A stretch of DNA of 64,000 nucleotides from Ananas comosus (Eukaryota > Streptophyta > Magnoliopsida > Poales > Bromeliaceae), in the NCBI RefSeq assembly GCF_001540865.1, contig NC_033625.1, positions 9,169,855 through 9,233,854 on the forward strand, written 5' to 3'. Made by a program: the position numbers and the translations under genes. The notes under the pieces were generated by a model that ran no database searches, was not told the origin of the DNA, and worked only from the letters and a program-made list of their open reading frames with translations. Of the stretch, positions 21,162 through 31,886 are shown one piece after another. How positions within the stretch are numbered: the first letter of the stretch is position 1; each line of letters opens with the position of its first letter.

Positions 21162-22330
21162 TGAGGGCACAGCTACAGGATTTGTTGGACAAGGGCTTCA
21201 TTCGACTGAGCGTCTCGCCGTTGGGAGCGCCAGTTCTGTTCGTTAAGAAAAAGGACGGATCACTTCGTGTATGTGTGGACTATCGTGAACTCAATAAAGT
21301 CACGATCAAGAATAAGTATCCGTTGCCGAGGATCGACGACTTCTTTGATCAGCTTCAAGGATCGTGTGTGTATTCCAAGATAGACTTGCAGTCGGAATAC
21401 CACTAGTTAAAGATCAAACCCGAGGATGTGTCAAAGACGGGTTTTAGAACACGGTATGGACACTATGAGTTCACAGTTATGCCGTTTGGGCTTACTAATG
21501 CCCCGACAGCTTTTATGGATCTGAAGAACCGTGTTTTTATGCCTTATCTAGACAGGTTCGTCGTGGTGTTCATCGACGACATCTTGGTTTATTCCCGAAG
21601 TGATGTAGATCACGAGGAACATTTGAGAATTGTCTCCAAGTACTTCGGAAAAAGGAGCTTTTTGCCAAGTTGAGAAAGTGTGAATTTTGGCTTCGAGAGG
21701 TAGCCTTCCTAGGACACTTGATTTCAGGATCAGGTATAGCCGTGAATCCCAAGAAGATTGAAACCATCAAGGATTGGCCGAGACCGACGAGTGTTACGGA
21801 GATTCAGAGTTTCCTTGGACTGGCCGGTTACTACCGGAGATTTGTCGAGGGGTTCGCTAAGCTATCTACCCCCCTCACGAGGCTCACGCATAAAGGTCTC
21901 AAGTTCATCTGGAATGATGCGTGCGAAAGAAGCTTCCAAGAGTTGAAGCAACGACTGACGACCGCCCCGATCCTGACCCTACCTGTGGCTGGAGTAGGGT
22001 ATGTGATTTATAGTGATGCATTTCTTAATGGATTGGATTACGTTTTGATGCAGGATGGCAAGGTGATTGCGTATGCTTCCCGCCAACTGAAGGAATATGA
22101 AAAGAGTTACCATACGCATGATTTGGAGTTGGCGGCCGTAGTCTTCGTATTGAAGTTATGGCGCCACTATCTTTATGGCGAGCGGTGTGAAGTGTACACG
22201 GATCACAAGAGCCTCAAATGCCTGTTTACTCAGAAGGAGTTGAACTTGAGACAGCGCAGATAGTTGGAGCTGCTCAAGGATTATGATTTGACTATTCTTT
22301 ACCACCCGGGCAAGGCTAACGTGGTGGCGG
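21161..22330 (+). pseudogene. Chromovirus RT and RNase H fragment
   Basis: It starts inside RT at [19 protein letters not shown] codons. It includes [19 protein letters not shown], a TAG (21404-21406) where element B has Gln, MPFGLTNAP, and the catalytic [10 protein letters not shown] frame shift near 21650 is followed by RNase H with [16 protein letters not shown] and [12 protein letters not shown] at 22261-22263 replaces the Trp found at that point in element B. It ends at GKANVVA at the N. Its sequence differs from element B at many third positions, so it comes from another copy. Confidence 0.9.
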
Positions 22331-22331
22331 N

Positions 22332-22380
22332 CGAGGAAGTTGGTTAAAGTGATTAACCAAGTGGTTGCGTTTCAGGAGCT
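22332..22380 (+). other. 5' leader of element B, second part
   Basis: Forty-nine bases between the N and the first ATG (22381) of gag. They start CGAGGAAGTTGGTTAAAG and carry no coding signal. Confidence 0.6.
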
Positions 22381-22695
22381 ATGGCACCGAAGAGACGCCC
22401 AAGTACGAGATCCACTCCGGCACCGCCACCCGAGGTGCCCGAGCAGACGGAGCCGAGCATGATGGATCGGCTGCAGGCACAAGTGACCGCGTTGACTAAC
22501 ATGGTGCAGCGCCAGGAGACCCGATTCGAGAGGCTCCAGGAGCTTATGGAGCGACAGCTCGCGGCAGCGCCCGCGACAGTGGCTGAGGGCGGTGGTCCGC
22601 CCGCGCCCTCGACCCGTGTACCCGAGGTGGCAGAGGGTGAGGGTATAGCGGCGGTTCCGGTGACGGCACGCCCACCGCCAGCGATCGCACCATAG
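22381..22695 (+). pseudogene. Gag N-terminus of element B
   Basis: The ATG at 22381 starts a Pro/Ala-rich leader with a predicted coiled coil (MDRLQAQVTALTNMVQRQET). A TAG at 22693-22695 closes it. The main gag-pol frame resumes at once in the same phase, so this is one gag gene with one nonsense codon rather than two genes. Confidence 0.8.
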
Positions 22696-22722
22696 GCGGC
22701 ATCGGGATCGGCTACACCCGAT

Positions 22723-25700
22723 GTGTCGGCCGAAGATGTGGAAGGAGAGCGCGCGTTGGCGGCTCTTATCAAGTTCAACAAGTTCTCTCCGCCAACTTTT
22801 GAGGGCGAGAAGGTGGAACCGGAGATGGTCGAGTCTTGGATCGACTCGATGGAAACCCTCTTCGACGACTTGCGTACCCTGGAGAGGGACAAGGTGTACC
22901 TCGCCACCCATTGCTTGGAGAAGGCGGCGAAGATTTGGTTGAAGCGTGTTAAGCGGGATCGACTTCCCGGCCTTCCGCCGATGTTGTGGGAGGAATTTAA
23001 GCGGGAGATGTTCGCCAACTATTTCCCCGATACACTGAAGCGGAAGCTCAAGGAGAAATTCCGCAAGTTGGAGCAAGGGGACCGCTCAGTGGCGGAGTAT
23101 GAACAAGAATTCTCCTACATCATAGATTGTGTTCCGGATGTTGTCAAGGATGACCGGGACCGGGCCGAGTGGTTCTTGCGAGGACTTCGGCCGGGAATCT
23201 ACAAGGCCGTGCAAATACTTAAGCTTACGACCTTTGCTGAGGTCTTTGATCGAGCATTATGGGCGGAGCACGGAGACGCCCACGTTCGGGAGAAGCGTGA
23301 GCTTTTGGCGAAGTCCAAGGACAAGGGCAAGAAACGCCAAGGCGGCGGTAATTCGGGTGGTCAGACACGTTACAAGAAACCCCCGAAGTATGCGCGCACT
23401 CAACAGAAGAGCGGTGGAGTGCGGCGATGCATGATATGCGGCGGAGACCACCCGGTCTCGCGCTGTGAACAAGGCCGGGGCAAGTGCTACAAATGTGGGC
23501 AGCCGGGACACTTTATTCGAGATTGCCCGGGAGGAGGAGCCTCACCTGCCCCTTCAATTGCATCGGCGCCGGCGATTCCGACCCACTATGGAGGAGCCCC
23601 ACCGGCGGCTGCGACGACTAGACGCGCAATGACGTCGCGTCAACCCGATGCGGCGCGATCAGCCCCAAGCGGACGGGTATTCGCCGCTCAGGTCCAAGCT
23701 GAGGAACCTGCAGAGGCGGAGGAGCATCGCCTTGTGGCAGGTATCGTTTTAATTAACGGAGTTCGCTCCAGGGCTTTATTTGATACAGAAGCCACGCATT
23801 CATTCATAAGTAGATCATTCGCACGCATGCATGGCATACATATAGAAGCGAGTGACAAGTGGCGAGTAGAGGGCCCTGGGTCGACATTTAATACCTACTC
23901 GGAGTGCGCCTCGTGTCCGGTGCAAATAGGCGAATGGATTATGCCAATCCGGACGTTGGAACTCCCGAAACTAGAGGCGTACGATGTCATACTGGGTATA
24001 GACTGGCTTTCAAAGTATCATGCAACGATCGACTGCAAGAGCAGGGTGATCACGTTCCGTGAGCCAGGACAAGAAGAATTCACCTATCAAGCTTGCCAGA
24101 GCTCGTGCTTCGTCGCGACGGTGTCGGCGACAAGGGCAAGAAAGTTGGTGAGCAACGGTTGTGCGGCATTTTTGGCAACTGTTGTGGAAGTGGAACGAGT
24201 AGCTCCAACATTGGAAGAGCTATTGGTGGTGCGGGAGTTCCCGGATGTGTTTCCCGCGGAGTTGCCGGGGATACCGCCGGATCGGGAGATCGAGTTCGTT
24301 ATAGACTTGATTCCCGGCACCGCACCGATCTCGAAGGCCCCGTACCGCATGGCGCCGGCGGAACTAAAGGAGTTGAGGAGTCAACTGCAAGACCTCCTCG
24401 ACAAGCAATTTATCCGGCCCAGTGTATCACCGTGGGGAGCCCCGGTGTTGTTTGTACGGAAGAAGGACGGATCGTTTCGACTCTGCGTGGACTACCGAGA
24501 ATTGAACAGAGTCACGATCAAGAATAAGTACCCACTACCCCGAATCGATGACTTGTTCGATCAGTTGCAAGGGTCGTGTGTGTACTCGAAGATAGACTTG
24601 CAATCCGGCTACCACCAATTGAAGATCAAGCCGGAGGACGTGCAGAAGACCGCATTTCGTACGCGGTATGGACATTACGAATTCACGGTCATGCCATTTG
24701 GGCTCACAAATGCCCCAGCGGCATTTATGGATTTGATGAACCGTGTCTTCAGGAAGTTCTTGGATCGATTTGTCGTGGTCTTCATAGACGACATATTGGT
24801 CTATTCTCGTAGCGACGAGGAACATGCCGAGCATTTGAGAATAGTGCTTCAAGTCCTTCGGGAGGAGAAGCTATATGCTAAGTTGAAGAAGTGTGACTTC
24901 TGGCTCCGAGAAGTCGCATTTCTAGGGCATGTAATTTCCGCGGGTGGAGTTTCTGTAGACCCGAGGAAAGTTGAGGCAATCAAGGATTGGCCGCGCCCGA
25001 CGAATGTCACGGAGGTTCGAAGCTTCGTGGGCTTAGCGGGCTACTATAGGCGGTTTGTGGAAGGCTTTTCAAAGATAGTGATTCCACTTACTCGTCTAAC
25101 CCAGAAAGGCACCAAGTTCGTTTGGAGCGAAGAATGCGACCGGAGTTTCAAAGAGTTGAAGCAAAGATTGACTTCGACTCCGGTGCTCGCTCTACCGGTG
25201 CAGGGCGAAGACTTTGTGGTCTATAGTGATGCCTCCTATCTTGGGTTGGGGTGTGTGTTGATGCAAAACGGGAAGGTGATTGCCTACGCATCCCGTCAGC
25301 TGAAGAGCTACGAGAAGAACTACCCCATCCATGATTTGGAGCTAGCGGCGGTGATATTCGCCTTAAAGCTGTGGAGGCACTATTTATATGGTGCCCACTG
25401 TGAGATCTATACCGACCACAAGAGCTTAAAGTACTTGTTTACTCAGAAGGAGCTCAATATGCGTCAGCGGCGGTGGTTGGAGCTGTTAAAGGATTATGAT
25501 GTCGATATCCTCTACCACCCCGGGAAGGCAAATGTGGTCGCGGACGCACTAAGTAGGAAGTCGGCGAAGAACCTCGCATTTGATGTTACCCAGCAAACAC
25601 CTCTGTGGCTGGATATGGAGCGATTGGACCTTGAAGTGGTCGCTCCCGAGGTCCCGACTCAGCTGATGGCACTCGTTGTCCAACCGACCTTGTTGGAGAG

Positions 25701-25974
25701 GATTAAAGATCTGCAACCCGCAGACCCAGAGCTCCAAAAGGTGCGGCGAAACATCGAGGAAGGGCGTGGCGGCGATTTCAGTATAAACGCCGATGGTGCG
25801 CTTCGGTTTAGAAACCGATGGTGTGTGCCGAAAGATGGAGAGCTTCGCGAATTGATTCTACAAGAAGCACACAGATCTCCGTATGCTGATCACCCGGGCG
25901 GCACCAAAATATATCGAGGATTGAAAATGCATTACTGGTGGCCGGGAATGAAGATGGAGAGCTTCGCGAATTGA
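22723..25974 (+). pseudogene. Element B gag-protease-RT-RNase H polyprotein
   Basis: This single frame of 1,083 codons carries the whole series. The gag core is at about 1-180, with [16 protein letters not shown] and [15 protein letters not shown]. Two knuckles follow: [13 protein letters not shown] (CX2CX3HX4C) at 236-248 and [14 protein letters not shown] at 255-268. The protease is at about 335-430. Its active site reads DTEA (354-357) where DTGA is expected, which should abolish activity. RT has [16 protein letters not shown] and the catalytic FIDD (687-690). RNase H has D836, E873, D898 and D941. The frame ends in a duplicated segment at the start of integrase. Codon usage is GC-rich and shows little decay. 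Confidence 0.95.
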
Positions 25975-26071
25975 TTCTATAAGAAGCACACAGATCTCCG
26001 TATGCTGATCACTCGGGCGGCACCAAAATGTATCGAGGATTGAAAATGCATTACTGGTGGCCGGGAATGAA
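25834..26071 (+). repeat. 119-bp tandem duplication that breaks the integrase frame
   Basis: 25834-25952 and 25953-26071 are near-identical. The unit length of 119 is not a multiple of three, so the polyprotein goes out of frame into a stop at 25974. The second copy also has a TAA (ATTCTATAAGAAG) where the first has CAA. Differences are few, so the duplication is recent or an assembly effect. Confidence 0.93.
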
Positions 26072-27239
26072 GGGTGAAATTGGGCGCTTTGTGGCGAAGT
26101 GCTTAACGTGCCAGCAAGTAAAAGCAGAGCGTCGGTTCCCAGCGGAAAAACTTCAAAGCCTACCAATCCCCGTTTGGAAATGGGAGGATATCTCGATGGA
26201 CTTCGTGGTCGGCTTGCCTCGCTCAACGGGCGGCCACGATGCAATTTGGGTAATTGTGGACCGATTAACTAAGTCGGCTCATTTCTTGCCGATCCACACC
26301 ACGTGGTCAGGTGACAAGTTAGCGCAGGTATATCTCGACGAGATAGTGAGACTACATGGGGTGCCGAAATCGATCGTATCGGATCGTGACCCCCGGTTCA
26401 CTTCACACTTTTGGAAAAGCCTGCAAGAAGCCCTTGGCACGCGGCTCGATTTTAGCACCGCATTTCATCCTCAGACCGATGGGCAAACAGAGAGAACAAT
26501 TCAAACTCTGGAGGATATGTTGCGAGCGTGTGTCATCGACTATAAGGGAAGTTGGTGTGACCACCTACCCATGGCCGAGTTCGCCTACAACAACAGTTAT
26601 CATGCTAGTGTGGAGATGGCACCGTTCGAGGCTCTTTACGGGCGGACGTGTCGGTCTCCTATACACTGGAGCGATGTTGGCGAGCGTGCGGAGTTCGGCC
26701 CGGATGTGTTGCGAGAAGCGGAGGAGAAAGTCCGCCTTGCTCGCAAGAGATTGCTCACGGCGCAGTCAAGACAGCAAAGTTATGCGGATAGGCGCCGTCG
26801 AGATATAGAATTCGCAGTGGGTGACCGCGTATTCTTGAAGGTTTCACCCATGCGGGGTGTGAAGCGGTTTGGAGTGCGGGGAAAGCTAAGTCCCCGATAT
26901 ATTGGACCATATGAGATATTAGAGCGAGTCGGCACGGTGGCCTACCGACTTGCTCTACCGCCGAAGCTTGCGGACGTACATAATGTGTTCCATGTCTCCA
27001 ATCTCCGCAAGTACATTCACGACCCCGAGCACGCAATGCTATATGAACCGCCGGAACTTCAAGAAGACTTGAGCTATGAAGAGTTTCCGGTAGGGATTAT
27101 CGCCCGAGAGGTGCGAAAGCTGAGGAATCGAGAAATCCCCTATGTGAAAATTTGGCGGAGCAATCACGATGATCGCGAGGCCACCTGGGAACTCGAGGAG
27201 CTGATAAGGAAACACCATTCTCATCTGTTCGAGGGGTAA
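26028..27239 (+). pseudogene. Element B integrase with C-terminal chromodomain
   Basis: The frame resumes inside the zinc-binding region (C25, C28 in CLTCQQVKAE; the His pair lies upstream in the duplicated segment). The catalytic core has D58, D119 and E155, with 35 residues between the last two. A GPYEI motif (293-297) marks the GPY/F module. The last 55 residues, from about FPVGIIAREVRKLRNREI to the WELEEL segment, form a chromodomain of the Tekay class. This may direct insertion to heterochromatin. The piece would be intact if joined to the upstream frame, but the 119-bp duplication separates them. Confidence 0.95.
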
Positions 27240-27296
27240 GGTATGAGTTTAAATTAAAGTTAGGAAATTGTTCGTTTCGAGGACGAAACTCCTTTT

Positions 27297-27309
27297 AAGG
27301 AGGGGAGGA
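27297..27309 (+). promoter_or_regulatory. Polypurine tract of element B
   Basis: AAGGAGGGGAGGA precedes the LTR start at 27310 and equals the tract of element A at 17139-17151. Confidence 0.92.
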
Positions 27310-27482
27310 TGTAAGGAAGTGAATTCTCGAAATATGAGGATTGTACTTCATCCAGGATCGACTAATTGTCGAAAGTATACCCTTTGTGGGAGTTGAGAAT
27401 GTCCAAAGCACAAAAAGTGCCTTGGAGTTGAGTCCGCGAGAGCAAATGAGGCAAATTGCATCATTGGGCTGATGTTGCTCTC

Positions 27483-27767
27483 GGGGACCGGTCTCTGCAG
27501 GTGAGAGACCGGTTCCCCTGGCTGGGCGTAGCGGGGTTGCGTGATGCAACCGGTCCCTGGCAGGGAGGGACCGGTTCCCGAACGTGGTCCCAGCGAGAGA
27601 TGCCAAAAATTGGCTAAGTCCTGAAAATCGAGCTCTCGGGGACCGGTCTCTCAGGTGAGGACCGGTCTCCCGAGGACCGGTCTCCCGGGGAGAGACCGGT
27701 TCCCGAACGCGTGCGCCCGAGGGAAGCTCTCGGGGACCGGTCCCAAGTCGGGGAGACCGGTCCCTCC
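27483..27767 (+). promoter_or_regulatory. Paired ACCGGT palindromes in U3
   Basis: Nine to ten ACCGGT cores are arranged in inverted pairs. For example GGGGACCGGTCTCT (27483-27496) faces AGAGACCGGTTCCCC (27504-27518), giving a 14-bp stem with one bulged base. Similar pairs lie at 27548-27580, 27635-27706 and 27731-27767. Each pair follows a CTCTCGGGG or CAACCGG word. Confidence 0.8.
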
Positions 27768-28070
27768 GCGCGAAAACTGCCCAGTGAGGGCAGTGCACAG
27801 GGGTGAAAGTTGAGGGGCTTTTATGCAAAATGGCCTTTATTTGAGTGGGCTGAGCCCTCTCTCTCCCTCACACTCTCTCATTTCACTCTCTCTCACTCTC
27901 ATTTCTCTCTTGCTCTCTCTCTCTCTAGAAAGGAAAGAAGGAGAAGAAGAACAAGAAGGAGAGGAAGGAAAAGAAGAGGAAGATAAGGAAGGAGAAGAAG
28001 AAGGAGATCAAGAGGAAGGCTTTGAGCACCTCCATCTCCCTCTCCTCTTCCCATTGGAGTAGCTCTTGAG

Positions 28071-28072
28071 GT
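28071..28072 (+). promoter_or_regulatory. Conserved 5' splice donor in the 3' LTR
   Basis: CTTGAG|GTAAGCTAC follows the purine-rich leader, equivalent to 18450. Confidence 0.6.
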
Positions 28073-28893
28073 AAGCTACTAAACCCTAGCTTCTAGAACT
28101 TAGGGTTTTTGGGTTTTATGCCTTGGAATGGGTCAAATGGACCCTAAGCAAGCTTCTAAATAGATCAATCCCAAGAATCTAGGGATTTATGGGGTGGTTT
28201 GCTATAGGTGCAAATCTAGGGTTCCAAAATGGGGTTTTTGTAAAAGTATGAGATTGATCTCATTTGAAGCCTTGGAAACCCTATTGATAGGTCCCAAAAC
28301 GCGGGGGCGAAGTCGATTTTGGCATTCGGCGAACCGACGTGAAGTTCTCGGCAAAATCGGGCCGGGCTAGTGTTGATTCGGGCGAGGAAGGCTAAAGCCT
28401 TTTCGTAAAGCTCGCCGAGAGAGATTTCCGAAACCTCTACATCGATTAAAGGTGGGGGGTGTCATCCGAAACTTTCGAACTCCTTTCTATGTCTTAGATT
28501 GCATTTAATCTCATCTCTTCATGTTGCATTGTAGGATTGCATAGTAGCTCCATTCCTTATGCTTTCTAATTGATAACCTAGTGTACTTGGAACGCTTGGT
28601 AACTTAGATAGGTGAGGATTGGGTCGAGACGTGAATCCTATGGTGCGAAAGAAAAGAGATGAACCCGATGGGGGTATTGATGACATAGAAAGTAGTGTTA
28701 TTGTTAAAGAACAAACGAGTGGCATCCAAACATTGAATGATAACGAGTGGCATTAATGTAGTGTAAATAACACTAGAGGTCGATGGACCTAGGGATAGGT
28801 GGATCCCTTAGAAAATGCCTTGTGAACAATGAATTTAGAAAACTAAATAGCATTGCATGAATGTCGGGAACCGATGATTCCGCGATAGTCGTT

Positions 28894-29030
28894 GACCCTA
28901 GTGTAGGGCGTCCTCACTTGGAGAGGATTCGATTGGGTTATTGACTCTAGTTGTAGAGCCTCCTCACTTGGAGAGGATTGGATTGGGTGTTGACCCTAGT
29001 TACAGTGTATCCTCACATGGAGAGGATAGA
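28894..29030 (+). repeat. 50-bp tandem repeat, three copies, in the 3' LTR
   Basis: Units start at 28894, 28943 and 28992 and contain the CTCACnTGGAGAGGA core. The 5' LTR has four copies. Confidence 0.9.
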
Positions 29031-29505
29031 TCTAGCTCACAGTCTGCGTTTAGGGTGGCATAGCCATCCAATCCCCACATGGAGGGGATTGTCGTCGAGT
29101 ACTCCGGAGTGTCGCGCGACTAGGACCACTTGGAGGTCCGGACCACATGGAGGTCCGCAGACGGTCCCGGGCTTGGGTGCACTTGGAGCTCCCTCCCCAC
29201 TTTGGGATTTGAAGGTGAGTCATGGGCGAGCCCTAGGGCCTCGCCACAGATTGGGTAAATGAAAAGGTTAAAGGTTTATGAATGTCATTGAACATTACTA
29301 TTCGAACATGGATCGAATTTGTTAGCTTGGTAGTAAACCTTATTATATGACGCATGCATTCATATTCATGATTATGGGCATAGTAGCATAGTTTTCCTAC
29401 TACTGCATTTACAGCTTTCAGATACATATCTATCTATCTATCTGTTGTTACTTGTGCCCACTTGGACCTAGTGGGGAGATCGGCAGAGTCGGCGGCCGAG
29501 CCCAC

Positions 29506-29530
29506 TGGGAACTATGGAAGATAGTTCTCA
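29506..29530 (+). promoter_or_regulatory. Conserved LTR hairpin (3' LTR of element B)
   Basis: TGGGAACTAT pairs with ATAGTTCTCA around a GGAAG loop, and CCCCACT follows. It is identical to the 5' LTR copy. Confidence 0.7.
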
Positions 29531-29987
29531 CCCCACTCTATTTCCAGTGGTAGGTTCAGGGCTGCAGAGAGAGGACCGCGGCAAGGGCGTCGCGCCCGAC
29601 CAGTGAGACCGTGGTAGTATAGTAGCTTTCCTTTTTGCATTAGTCACCCATGTATTGAGAGAGATTCATGTAGGTGAGGTCGGAGAGGTATGTATTCTGA
29701 GGATCAAATGTATTCACTTGGGAAAATGATGTAACTATTGTAATAGTTAGTAAAGTACTCTCTTTACTTCACTTGTATATCTCGTGGATTACTTGCTCTT
29801 CTGGTTGTTGGCACTGTTTGTGCCCTCGTTGAATGTGTATGTTTAGAATTTAAATTCCTGGGTAAATTCTTGTACACATTCCTGTTGTTGAGCCTTGGGC
29901 GGACAGGGGTGGTGCTGTCCGTTCGGCGGTCCGTCGCCGCGGCCGAACTGTGCCAAATCGGTAGTGGTTTCGGGGCGGGGCGTGACA

Positions 29988-31556
29988 CCGGTGAACCTCA
30001 CTCAGGTTCTTCAATCTGCATCACTTCACGTGACATTTATAGTGCATCGCCCAACCGCGAATGCTCCAACCGCATAAGGACTTCGGCTCTACTATGAGAT
30101 GGCTCATTTCGGCACATCCGCCAACTTCGGTTCCTTAAGAGCCCAGTCTTTCCAAACCTCACGTGGCCTAAACCACTCCAACGTCTATTGGAGAACATCT
30201 CCATTTCCCTATCACGTCCCAACATCGCATCACTTTTGCGATGAGTTACCATGAACACTATGTTCGAGCATCCAATCTTAACTCACCGACAACGCCAGAC
30301 TGGGCGATCCCAACTCGCGAGCAGTATGACCGAGCCTCCGCTCCAATGGTCACTATGCTCAAACCACCAAGACCCTATCGATCAACTAGATCGCTTATCT
30401 TAATTACCACAGGTGGTCCACAGACCAACCATCCAACGTAGGCTTACCACCAACTCGTCTCGATACTACGCAGCGTCTCTCATTCATAACGCAGACCCAA
30501 TCATCACTTAGCGAAAGTCCTCATTTGAGACTTCGCACACACTCCAACCAGGAGACCTCAACCACTCCATATCCTTGGGTCACAATCACACTTACGACTC
30601 ATTATAACGAGCCATGTTCACTTCTATCGGCTCTTAAACATCTAAGCCCTCTCAATTTCTATAATTATAAATAGCCTTTACTGGGCAATTCCCGCAGTCG
30701 GGGACCGGTCTCTACCTCGATGCAACCGGTCTCTCGGGACCGATCTCTCGCCGAAGGATCGGTTCCCGAGAGCTCGATTTTCAGGACTTAGCCTATTTTT
30801 CTCCTCTGTTCGGCTGCTGCGCGCACAGGGACCGGTCTCTCCTCGCAGGGACAGGTCCCCGAGAGCCCAAATTCTAGAACTTCACCAGAATTGCAGTTTC
30901 GCTCTCTTGGGTCCCCATACACCGTAAGTATAGGCTCCAAAGCACTCTTAGACTACACCAACTCATTCCATTCCGTGTTTCGCTCGTTTCGACGGAACTC
31001 GGCACGACATACAGGGATGTGATATGCTGCATTTGCACCTTATACTTGAGCTCTTATGCTTACGATACACAAGCATGAATTTTCCTCAGCATTGTTGAGG
31101 TACCACTCGGCCACTCGCCAAAACTCGGCGATTGCTCAACTATCTCCACCACAACAGGGATGTTACAACCACCACTCGATCCCTCGGAACATCATCATCC
31201 GAACTCTCGAACTACAAGGGCGTCTTCGTACATCCCGACTTAACTCTCACAATTCAGCTACTCACAATACCCAGAGAGTTAGTCCACCAAATCCACCTCT
31301 ATCCCGAGTTTAACTCTCGGCTTGCAACCAGCCACTTGCCGGTCTAATCCAATCACACCTATCCACTTGGTAGGCAATACTACTATCACACATGCACGCC
31401 AGGGGATTAATTTTATCCACAATATCTATCTCAACTATACTTATGCATGCAGGTCTCCAAGTCCGCCACACAACCATTCACATAACCTCTTCCAAATTAT
31501 CAATCTTGCTACAGCACCCTCAGTAGCAGTGGATTCCTTAACTAGGGTCGCTTATT
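29988..31556 (-). mobile_element. Inverted, decayed relative of element A
   Basis: In reverse complement this matches the body of element A. 30020-30110 aligns with about 16680-16780, and 30400-30560 aligns with about 15950-16100 (CACAGGTGGTCCAC, ACGCAGCGTCTCT, GCACACACTCCAACCAGG). Between 30690 and 30890 it holds ACCGGT palindromes and a TATAAT-like stretch, suggesting part of an inverted LTR. No coding frame is preserved. Confidence 0.7.
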
Positions 31557-31740
31557 GTCACGCCCCGCGACCAACCGCCAATTTGGACCGGGTCGCGGCA
31601 CCGCCGACAGACCGCCGAACGGACCGGGAATTTCCCTGTACGCGGACAGAGTCTCCCCAGTACGTCCAAGGCGTCGCAATTCAAACAATACGAAGGTTCC
31701 AACCAGGAACGGATACCAATCCAAATTGCATATGTAATAT
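31557..31740 (-). repeat. Inverted end of an element A-type LTR
   Basis: It begins TGTCACGCCCCGCGACC, the reverse complement of the LTR end at 18029. It continues with inverted GGTCCAAATTGGCGG and CAGAGTCTCCCC words for about 180 bases until the N at 31741. Confidence 0.85.
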
Positions 31741-31741
31741 N
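31741..31741. other. Single N, contig junction
   Basis: An isolated N separates an inverted A-type LTR end from a different LTR on the right, so the junction is not reliable. Confidence 0.9.
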
Positions 31742-31747
31742 TCCTCC

Positions 31748-31886
31748 TTGTACCGGTACACGGGCCCCTGTACCGGTACAAGACCCACGAAAATCCCAAC
31801 CCGAGGCTCGGGTTGCGGGGTTCAGCGGCTCTGTACCGGTATAACCATCAACCTTGTACCGGTACAACCACCAACCTTGTACCGAT
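31748..31886 (+). promoter_or_regulatory. Paired TACCGGTA palindromes
   Basis: TTGTACCGGTACA (31748-31760) faces TGTACCGGTACAA (31769-31781), a perfect 13-bp inverted pair. Three more TACCGGTA or TACCGATA cores follow. The arrangement resembles the ACCGGT pairs of element B with a different core. Confidence 0.75.

Larger units (their letters stand above)
20738..22331. other. Foreign block between two single Ns, probable assembly insertion
   Basis: A single N at 20738 and another at 22331 enclose an LTR end joined to the middle of RT and RNase H. On either side the leader of element B would be continuous without it. Single-base gaps are not a biological boundary, so a misplaced contig is the simplest reading. 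Confidence 0.75.
20416..29987 (+). mobile_element. Del/Tekay-type chromovirus, element B
   Basis: After the 5' LTR come the primer site (20423), leader, gag, protease, RT, RNase H, integrase with a C-terminal chromodomain, polypurine tract and 3' LTR. That order and the chromodomain identify a chromovirus of the Del/Tekay type. The element is interrupted at 20738-22331 by a foreign block bounded by single Ns. A stop, a protease active-site change and a 119-bp duplication inactivate it. The five bases outside its two apparent ends (GTTGG before 16141, CCGGT after 29987) do not match, so no target duplication supports the ends. Confidence 0.92.
27310..29987 (+). repeat. 3' LTR of element B (2,678 bp)
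   Basis: It starts TGTAAGGAAGTG after the polypurine tract and ends GGCGTGACA, giving TG...CA ends. In order it holds an ACCGGT palindrome cluster (27483-27767), a CT-rich region and GAAGAAG leader (27.86-28.01 kb), and a GAG|GTAAGC donor (28071). Then come three copies of a 50-bp repeat, a TCTA microsatellite (29427-29443) and the conserved hairpin (29506-29530). It matches the 5' copy closely, so the element is young. Confidence 0.95.

Noticed and set aside
22353..23076. Long minus-strand frames opposite gag of element B
   Set aside because: They are shadows of the GC-rich gag coding strand and have no domain.
27823..28062. Glu/Lys-rich open frame in the 3' LTR
   Set aside because: It is the purine-rich GAAGAAG leader read in frame, present in all related LTRs.
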